DNA of 64,000 bases from Bugula neritina (lineage: Eukaryota; Bryozoa; Gymnolaemata; Cheilostomatida; Bugulidae), in assembly GCA_964035545.1 (NCBI GenBank), contig OZ037766.1, forward strand, positions 29,721,140 through 29,785,139, written 5' to 3'. The position numbers and the translations under genes were made by a program. Below the pieces are notes generated by a model. That model saw nothing but the letters and a program-made list of their open reading frames with translations. It was not told the DNA's origin and searched no databases. Of the stretch, positions 54,448-64,000 are shown piece by piece (the first letter of the stretch is position 1; every line of letters starts with the position of its first letter).

Positions 54448-54552
54448 TATATAAGTGAGAGCTCATACTAGAGATAGTCAGCTGAGGTTACAAGTTAGAG
54501 GTGGTATTTGAGGAAAGCCTAAAGCAGTAGGAACACACTATCACAAACAAAG
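54448..54552 (+). promoter_or_regulatory. core promoter (TATATAAG) and 5' leader exon of collagen gene C
   Basis: TATATAAG at 54448-54455 and a leader exon ending at AAAG|GTAAGT (54552). The acceptor TTGTTATAG lies just before the coding exon. Same layout and spacing as gene B. Confidence 0.6.
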
Positions 54553-54918
54553 GTAAGTCTTATTTTATTTTAAATTTTAACTTTTGCTAGAAGAAATACA
54601 TTTAATAAGAATATATTATTGATAACTTAAACAACTTGAATATAAATTTCATAAACGTATATCTTAAAAAAGCTCATTTTTAAATTGTGTGTTGAGGATA
54701 TATTATGTAGACTAGTATACATGTTTAATGAACTAAAAAAACCAACTGAAAGTTTTTGCCGTTAACTGGCAATCTAAAAGTTTTAGTTCAACTCGTAATA
54801 AGAATTATAGCAAAGTGATGTAAATATATCACCCATAGATAAATTTTTGCATGGTTTTAACATTGGTTTACCTTGTCATTGTTTTTTGCACCTTCTTATA
54901 ACTTTGTTATAGTAAAGA

Positions 54919-56746
54919 ATGAGTGAAAAGGGAGACAGAGTAGCACAAGTGGTTCGATGTCACTCATGGCTGCATGGCTTCACCATCTTTATGTTATGTG
55001 GAAGTTTGATAGCCAATGTTGTTATCCTGAACTACCTGCTTGATAAATCTAACAAGGTGGGTTTTGAATATAACTCTATATGATGATAATTCTTTGAGTG
55101 TAAAATAAACAATCCTATAGAACTTCCCAAGACATCAATAATTTTATCTATAATATTTTATTGAAAAAAATACGTTCTAAAAGTTCTTAGCTGTTTATAA
55201 AAGGAAGGGTTGCAATCACATGAATTGAAGTTTTAGAGCTATATATAAATACGTTTAAAACTTTTCTTACAGTGTGAGTAATCAAGTGTAAGTACATATA
55301 TGTCCCTTTTACTGTATATAAGTAAACACATGTTTCAACTGTGTGCAGTTGTATGTATCGCGTGCATGTAAGTGACTATATAAATATAATAGCTAAGGTT
55401 TTATCAATCATTATATAATTTGCTAATCCTGGTATGTTTTAGAATGAGCAGCAGCTGCAGGGGTTTGTGTCACAGAACAGACAGACAGTAGAGAATGAAC
55501 ACTTTGTAAGTGTGACCTGAAATATTTTAAATAGCTCAATAGTTGAGCTTTTACTCGAGTGTACTTTTTATGCTTTTATGTATATAATTTTATACATTAT
55601 TGATTTCAATGTAATATGACGCTCTTTTTCAATGTATAATTCTAATTATTTCTAAGTAGAAGAATACACGAATGCTTTTTTACCTAGAAGCCTAATTAAA
55701 AACTAAGTTGATCATAAATTTTCATCGTAAAGTTTTGTTTAATTTCTGAAAACTACCCAGAAATTTAAGATTAAAACTTAATAAAAAGCCTAAATATATT
55801 CTTTGCCTTTAATTTCATTTGCATTAGTATAATATAAACGCTGCCGCATTATAAGTTTGAGAATGGTTTTGAAAAACTCGATAACGGCTTGCAGTTTGAA
55901 AAACAACAAAGATTTGTTTTTAGCAAATGTAAAGTTTATTGGTCAACTATTATGTAGCTCTCACCCCTCCCCTCTTTTGTGTTTACCCTTACAGAAGCAC
56001 AAAAATTATTTGAGCTTTCACGCTATGGTTTTGTTTTAAACTGTAAAGTATAACGGATGTATTTAAGATGTAAGAAAACGAATTTCTATAAGTTTTTTCA
56101 CATCTTTCAGAGCAGAGTCAAGAGAAAAGCCCCTCCACCGTGTACATGCCCAGCCGGGCCTCGTGAACCTCCTGGTCCACGCGGACCACATGGCCCACCT
56201 GGACCACAAGGTTCAATCGGACATCCTGGTGCTCAAGGACCTGCAGGTCCAGCTGGACCAGCCGGAACTCCTGTAAGTAAATCAATTATATATAACTATA
56301 TAAGGACTATATGTGCTTACTGCAGTATTCAGTGTTTTCAATACTTACACCTATGTGAATTGTATCAGTAAACTGTTTCCAGTGTTTGGTAGTGGTGAGC
56401 TTTATAAAAGTGTGTCACAAGAATTTTCAAAACAAATGCATTCATCAAAATTTACCTGGTATTATATGCATAGGGCCAACATGGTGCAGCTGGTCCAATG
56501 GGACCGAAAGGAGACAAAGGGGACCAAGGATTTAAGGGAGAGAGCATTATAGGGCCACAGGGCCTGCCTGGGTTACCTGGTGCTCAAGGTTCGCAAGGTG
56601 CTGCAGGAATTCCAGGGCAACAAGGACAAATGGGATCAGCTGGATTGCCTGGTTTAGCTGGCTCAAGAGGTCGCCCAGGCAGAAATGGGAAAAGAGCTCC
56701 AAGAGGAAGAAATTCTTCCAGAAATAGACGAAGGAATGGAAAATAA
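54919..56746 (+). CDS. collagen-like type II membrane protein, copy C (211 aa)
   Basis: Exons 54919-55056, 55443-55505, 56111-56272, 56474-56746, all phase 0, with the same lengths as copy B. The protein is a near-duplicate of B. Differences include Q to R in the head, F to Y after the membrane span, D to E in the stalk, Gly86 to Glu at the second collagen triplet (PREPPGPRG), and eight changes in exon 4 (V/A, D/E, T/A, A/S, E/Q, F/L, L/S, R/G), all at X or Y positions or in the tail. The furin-type RVKRK, CTC and basic tail are kept. The exon 1 donor is AAG|GTGGGT, weaker than B's AAA|GTAAGT. AATAAA at 57178-57183. The copy looks functional. Confidence 0.92.
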
Positions 56747-59700
56747 CTCAACACACTAATTTTGTCTAGTTTCAAGATATATTATATACAGCACATGGCA
56801 GATTATCTTCAAGATAGATTCACATTATGGCAAAATGTTACAAAAACAGTTTATTTACTTTTTTAATTAATATATGCATAATCCCACAGATCTTTGTTAT
56901 CTAATATTCTGTTTTTGAAATATGCTTAGATCACCAAACTATATATACGACTTTAAAAAGTGGTTCTCGTCTATTTTCCTCATTTTCTACATGATTTTAC
57001 TTTGAGATGAATCTAATTTATGCTGTTACTGTGCAAGCAAGTGTTATGATAAGCTGCTATAGTTAGCTTGATATTTTTATATAATGAGTATATATCGCTT
57101 TTTGTTCTTGTGAATTCTAGCTGTACATATTACCTTTAAAAGTCCCTAATCAGCTCTTCTAAGACTATAAGCTAAGCAATAAAATTGTATATTTCAATTG
57201 TCAAAGTTTAAACTCATTCCAAATATCCTTAAATATCAGCCTATATAACTTTTTTGCATTTATAGACTGTTTGTTTCAACTCATAACTGGTGTTGTCTCT
57301 AACAGCTAATATATTATCTCAGACAATACTTATCCTATACTGAGGAGGTGATAAGGCGCAGTTTTATGGAAGTGACCAGGTCAAGTTGCATTTAGACAAA
57401 CTTGACAAACTTTTCAAATATAATTTATGCTGGTGTTTGTATCATTATGCAGCTCAGCGGATTTCTTGTCTTCCAACCTATTCAAGTGTAACATTATTTT
57501 CTCTTGACATTGATATGGTGAGAACTGCCAGGTGCTTTACTGAACCAAATGTTTGAATTAATATTTATCTTGCAAAGTAGGATAGTTGAAGACTTTATTA
57601 CTGAGTTTGTATTCTTTGTTGGTTTAGATCAATCACTATATATTCTGTTGGTTAGAATGTTTTTTTTATTTTTTGTAAATGACTCTGCTTCATTCTATGC
57701 ATGTATTAGATAATTCTAGAGAATTCTGTATATCATTAGCAGTTTCTCATGTATTGATTGGCTGAATTTTTTCTGAACCTCTCAAAGTGTTTCATGTAAC
57801 AAAGTTGTATTCTGTTTCTATAAAATTACATGGTAATACCTTAAATATATCTTAATTGATCCTTAAATTACCGCTGTAGCATTAAACATAGTTGGATGTT
57901 TAAACAGGTTGCACTTATTTTTTATATTCATTGAATGCTGCCCAATGACAAGGTAACTGGGTGCCCTTTATCCTTCTGCGTGTGTTGTGTTTCTGGATAA
58001 TACAATGCTGCCCATGAGAAAGCAATTCCTAAACAAAATTCAGGTGTCAAAATTACCTTCCAGCCTTGCTGCAACTGATACGAACATAGCTTCATTGTAT
58101 CAATCTAATGCACTGACCGCAAGTATTACCAGGATCCATGGCAGGTAGTTTTCTAATCACCAATAGAAATTGGATAGTTCCAAAAATCATTAGTTTGCAG
58201 CAGTTAACACTGGTTCATATTTTAGTAACTGATAAGTAAACCTAATTCTTTCATTCATAAATAGTTATGCATATAATTAAAATAATTAGATGTATTGTAA
58301 AGAATAAACCGTATAATACCTATAAAGACAGAATAATGCCATTAGGCAATATGAAAACTATTTCAATTTGCTACAATAAATATACTACAAACATAGAACA
58401 TATTTTACAGACTTCAAATAAACAACCTTACTCACCTTAGTATTTGTTATAGGTCTCATGTTATATGAAGCTTTTCAAGAAAGAAAAAAAAAGTGTAAAT
58501 AAAGCATTTCATGCAACTTGGAAACAAATTTGAATTCAGTGTAACTGACAAAAATATGCACACGCAGAACTGGTTAAAACAGTGTTTTACAATGGTCACA
58601 GATGCTTACTGTACAGACATTGCTATCTTTTGCTTTCAATTAACATAATATTATGTTAACATCTACTTTTCTAATAAATATTATAAACTTTGTTCAAGTA
58701 GATTTGCCAAATATGAGTTATGTTTCAAAAGAATATATAAATTGTATATTGCATTAACTATATATATAAGCCTATAAATTGTAATTATTAATAGGCCCAA
58801 TAAAAACTTATAACAGGTGAGCCCAGAAAAGTTATGGAAGCTCAGAAAGCTGACAATTTTCTTTATAGCTGTCGTATACAGTTTCTATTGCTCAGCGGAA
58901 ATATATAACTTTCTTAGTACTAGTATTTCATTAAAATAAAAATTTGGTAATCAGGACCGCTTATTGTATATAATATTGGGCATGCATATATATATATTTA
59001 TATTTATATATACTTATATTTATATTTATAATGTATTTATATATACTCATATTTATATTTAGCCAATGGCTATTTTTGGTCTTGACATCATATAGCAGTC
59101 TTCCAATTTCAAATCATTACAACTGCAACTAATCTTAAACTTGAATGCCATTTAGTATTTATAGCCAACTAAACCATAAGAACTTCTGCAGAACTATAAA
59201 CTACCTGTAATGTTAAAGTATGGACAAAACATGTTTTGAACAATTATAGACTAATTACTGCAAAAAACTGCTTTCAATAATAGATCGACATTTTACAAGC
59301 CTGCAGCAAATCTAATAATTGTTATTTTAATATGTAGCGTACTATATTTTGCTTTGTTAAAAATAAATTATCTGATTAAAGCTCGCCTTGCATGTGCATT
59401 GATTTATTGTTATTAACGCATTCGCTTTGGGTTTTAAGTAAGTATACTGTTTCAATTTGGGGTAAAATTAAACAAGTTAGAAACGCTAACACACTGCTCT
59501 CAGACATGAATTGTCATTATCATGTTATGTAGTAATAGTAATTTTATGTGTTTGTACCTATATAAAATGTACACCTATTATTAAAAGACTATAAATAGTA
59601 TTTAATAAAATGTTATTCAAACTAGATGTGAAATTAATAACACCAGGTGGAACCTAGTAATCAAATCATATAAAAACAATAAAATATTGTAAATTATTAC

Positions 59701-59985
59701 ATACAATTATTTACTATAGATGTGTTCTTAAAAAACAAATTAGAAAATTTAATATAAATACAAAAATATAGAATTACTTAACAAGGATAGAACTTACTAA
59801 AGGGTTATAACTTATTGTTTGAAGATATCAGTTAAAGGTGTGTATTTGAATTGTAAATACGGCGTGATGAAGTACCTCTATATCACATGACATAATTCAA
59901 AACCACAAACAGCCATGGATCCTCTCAGCTTGTTCTTAGCTATCAGCTAGCAAACCCCTGTTTACGTGATTCTGATCATTCACGT
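56747..59985. repeat. 3' flank block (Q copy 3)
   Basis: Nearly identical to 46969-50210, including the TTTA-rich tract (about 58985-59060). No coding signal. Confidence 0.9.
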
Positions 59986-62900
59986 ATGCACTTACTAAAA
60001 AGTAGAACATTTAATTGTATGAATAAAAATTAAATACTGATAATTATTAAGTTCTCATGCACACAAAAAGTTATTTTCCATCTCTATAACTCAATGCACA
60101 TGACTTACCATCTAGTTACGTGTAATCTGCGTGAGCAGCTTTAGGCTTATTTACTGATTAAACCTGTTTTTATTATGACATTTAGCAACCAGCAAAAGGC
60201 AAGCAAAATATTCCTGTAGGCGGTAAAATTATTTTACAGCTTAATACTTATTTTACATCATTATCCTCCTATTAACTCAACAGATCCTTTTTTATTAAGA
60301 TATTTATGCAATAACACCAGGTGAAATATCATTCCTCCTAGATTATACTAATTTTAAGGCCCATAAAACTGACTGCAATACATTGTGTTGAAATAATTCT
60401 TACAATTTTGAAATGCACATCATGATCATGTTTTTGAGGACATTGGTACTAATTGCTGAAAGGTTCGGAATTGGTCTACAGACCCAATAAGAATTGAGAA
60501 AGCATTTTATAGCTGATATATACTGCTATGTTAGTTTTTCATCCCGTTACCTGTGATGCCCTAATTTTATATTATGTGTTTTATTCAAAATAATATTTTT
60601 TATTAGCATATTATGCTTTCAAACATTAAATAAACTATATGAGACAAAAAAATACGTTTTTCATCTGAGAAGATTGAAATTAGTTATTCGGATCTTCTGA
60701 TCAAGATGATTGTTTTTGTGATTTATATAGTGGATCTATTTGTACTGTTTGCACATAATTTGCATTTTTATAACTTCTTTCAGCCCATATTGTTAAAAAC
60801 TGCCTGTTTATATGATATATGCAAGTAATTTGGTCAAATTTAACAAAACTAGCATGAACTCTAATTTATACAAGCAATTTAAATTTTACTATTATGACGA
60901 CAACTACTGTTTTTAAAACTGTGCAATAAATATTTTAATAGTTTATATGAGCTATATAAAATGGTAAATGACAATGAATTAGGCAAAACTCATTATAACT
61001 GCTTTAACTGAGGAAAACTATCATAGTCAGTTGCATTGATAGATTGAATACAGCGGTGAAAAAAAGTCTATAAAAATTATTATCGTACGTGTCCTCATGC
61101 TTGATATTAACAAATTTCAAATTTAAAACTTCTAAAATTTAGCTTGCTCAATTAAATATTTTAATCTGAGCCTTTTTTCAAAATAAAATATAAAAGTTTC
61201 CTGCTTTCAATTTAAAAATAAAACGGGTTTTTAATTTTAGTGAAACAGCAACTTTTAGCAGTTCAGAAACGCTACTATATAAATATTTCTGTATTTTGCA
61301 GTAAAGGCTAGTTATATGATAATTAAAAATATTACATAAAAAAACAGCCAAATTTATTTAAACATCAACATTTTTAAGCAGAACTAATAAGCCAATTTAA
61401 ATGGATTCTTTAGCTTTTAACTTTACTTTGCTCAAATAAGTTTAAAATTAGGCTATATAAACAAATGTTAAATTCTTAATGCATAAAATATTTTTAAAAA
61501 TTTTAAAAGGAAAGCAAAAAAATAACTTCTTTAATGTGCTTATTTGAGCAGAACATAGATTAAAAACAATGTCTGTAGACATGTAGCTATAAATAGTGTT
61601 TCTCAGTTTGTGAAGTCATTTTGATCTTTGAGTCTTATATTATACTTATATTAAATACAACTATATTGCTTTAGATGTTCTTGTAGAAATTTGGGCAAAC
61701 GAATATATAGTAAAAGAAAATACTTGCTTATCAGCAAATCAGAAATTACAACAACTACATAAAAGACTGCTGTAACTGAACATACTATTTCGAAACATCA
61801 TTCAGCAGAAAACAATGATGCAATTGTTACTATAGTAACTGACTAACAGTAAACATTTCATAAGTGGGTGAAGAGCTCTGTGGGTGTTTAAGTGGATTTT
61901 GAGTAAGATTAATTTTATGGGAAAATGGTCTTATATACTTGAAGAAATGCTCACATTACTTTTTTTGGTTTATTAGGTAGGTAATTATTCTGGTTGTGAA
62001 ACTATTGTCTGTGAGTTATTATACATCTTGTGAAAATGCAATAAGACGTTAAAAAGGTTGGAATATCAGTCAAATTTGTTATTATTATTATAATAATTCT
62101 GAAGGATATGTCTTTAAATCAGAATTTGATGCTTTAAACAAAAGTATATTTGTATTTAACAATGATTCATCAAGTAAGCTGAGGACATTAACTATAAGAC
62201 ATCCTTAAGATTGATAGACATAGGTTACAGGATAATCCTAGTAATTATAAATTATTATAGATACAATTACTTACTATTAATGTGTTCCTAAAAACATATT
62301 AGAAAAATTTACTATAAATAAACAAAATACATGTTGAATTACTTAGGGAAGATCTGACTTACTAAAGGGTATTCTTAGTGTTTGAAGATATCAGTTGCAT
62401 GATGTGTATTTGAAAATATTGTTAATGGTAATAAAACACCTCTATAACAATATCATTATACATAATTTAAAGACACACTCAGCAACTCTCACAGCTTGTT
62501 CTTAGCAAACCCTTATTTACAACAACTTGAAAATAGATCACATATTGCACTCACCCAAAAAGTAGGACATTTAATCATATATGAATAAAAATTAAATACT
62601 GTTAATTATTGAGGTTTCGTGTACTGGAAAAGATTATTTTCGATCTTTATATAACCGGATGCATGTAATATATACCAGTTGCAGGTATTATAAGCAGCTT
62701 CAGGCTTATTTACTGCAGGATTAAACCTGTTTCTATTATGACATTTAGCAACCGGTAGAAGACTAGCAAACATATTTTGTAGGCGGTAAAATGTTCAACT
62801 TAATACTCATTTTACATCATTATCGCCTTAATTTATCAATCCAATATGTCACTCTTTATTAAGATTTCTATGCATCAAATAATACTTTGCATAATACCAT

Positions 62901-64000
62901 TCCTTTTAGATTATGCTAATTGTGAGGCCCATAAAACTGGCTGTAACGCATGGTGTTGAAATAATCCTTATAACGTTAAAAAACACACCACGATAATATT
63001 TTTGAGGACATTTGTACCAAGCTGAAAAATGTTGAATTGGTCTACAAACCCAATAACAATTGACAAAAGATTTTATACTAGAGTTTGTATGTATGGACAA
63101 GCATTAATTGTCTTAAAAACATTTATCCTGCTTTCTAGCTGATATATACTACTGCCAGTTTACCTTTCCACCGCAATACCTCTATTGCCTCAGTCTTATA
63201 CTAATTATCTCTACTGCCTCAGTCTTGTATTAAATATCGTAATCAAAATATTGTTGATTGGTTTAGTATACTTACAATCATAAAAACCTATGAAACTACA
63301 AATATATTTGTCATAGTATTATGTGTAAAGTTCAATGGCATATCTTTATGATCGCTGCAAACACATCTTCAAGACTAACAAATATATACGAGAGCTTTAT
63401 AAATACTCAAATGCTATTACACATTGACCTACTGATTGCTTGCAAAACCACACAAGATAAAGGCTATTTATGACAAAAAAGAAAACAACACAATTATAGT
63501 ATTTACAAACAGCTTAGGTACATGACTGCATGATGTAATGTCATGGGCATTACAATATTTCTTTATCTGAAGAGCTGTTAGCATATTTTAACCAAGAATT
63601 TTTAGCAATGTATATGTTTTTTCAGTTTAATTAAACTTCACATTATAATCCAAAATTTGTTTTAGCTTATTGTAGAGACTCGGATGTTTTTATCATGCGA
63701 ATCATCAGGTCCCAATTTTTTCAAAAAAATATAGTCATTCACACTATAGATAGATTGCATAAAGCGGTAAAATAAAGCCTGTGAATGAAATTGATATCAA
63801 ATATCACTAAATGTTAGGCACAAAGCTTTTTGATAGCATAATTTCGTAGTTGGCAAGTTAAAAATTTATTGCTTCTACAGTTTAGCTTACTTAGTCAAAT
63901 AGATTAATCTGATCCTTCTTTTTAAAATGAAAATAAAATTTTCCAACGGTAAATTTAAATAGAATTGGTCTTTAATTTCAGTGAAAAACGCTTTGTTTCC
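59986..64000. repeat. blocks P and S, last copies, running off the window
   Basis: 59986-60505 is the start of block P, 60510-61290 is block S (copy 3), 61320-62215 is a diverged end of block P without a leader or gene, and 62220-64000 is another P block that matches 51660-53343. The window ends inside this block, about 1.6 kb short of where a gene would begin by analogy with gene C. Confidence 0.75.

Overview
This is a stretch of animal nuclear genome. It is AT-rich, the genes are split by spliceosomal GT..AG introns, and it carries many microsatellites and minisatellites, a tRNA gene and dispersed repeats. There are no operons and no bacterial or phage features. The genes are typical of a marine invertebrate, probably a lophotrochozoan such as a mollusc or bryozoan; that placement is an inference. 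The ORFs over 60 codons here are mostly single exons or shadows, so I rebuilt the gene models by joining exons at splice sites with matching phase.

Left part (1-11341). A possible tail of a plus-strand gene lies at 162-1670 (weak). A minus-strand exon at 2190-2543 encodes the C-terminus of an unidentified single-pass membrane protein. A complete minus-strand ABHD18 gene (alpha/beta hydrolase, 12 coding exons per transcript, 447 aa) spans 3857-9185. It carries a duplicated 90-bp exon, so there are two alternatives for the stretch right after the catalytic-serine elbow. About 2 kb of repeat-rich spacer separates it from the next gene, which is divergent.

Middle part (11342-31032). One large plus-strand gene of 27 coding exons encodes a 1134-aa coiled-coil protein that I recognise as CCDC158-like. 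Every exon joins in frame. It has two microexons (21 and 15 nt), one GC-AG intron and a NAGNAG acceptor. Its introns hold a tRNA-Gly(TCC), two copies of a tRNA-related repeat, (TA)n tracts, a 1-kb palindromic minisatellite and, on the opposite strand, a complete hammerhead-ribozyme fold set between two (TA)n tracts.

Right part (31033-64000). A tandem family of three four-exon genes encodes small (about 200 aa) type II transmembrane collagen-like proteins: short cytoplasmic head, one membrane span, RVKR furin-type site, Cys-X-Cys, Gly-X-Y helix and very basic tail. Copies B and C are recent duplicates about 10 kb apart; A is older. Large non-coding blocks have been copied along with the genes. 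A promoter relic without a gene lies between A and B, and the right edge of the window runs into the upstream block of what is probably a further copy. Between B and C, coding exon 4 differs by about 4% but the 3' flank by well under 1%.

The most notable items are the hammerhead ribozyme, the duplicated ABHD18 exon, the collagen array with its mosaic divergence, and minisatellites that have captured splice sites.
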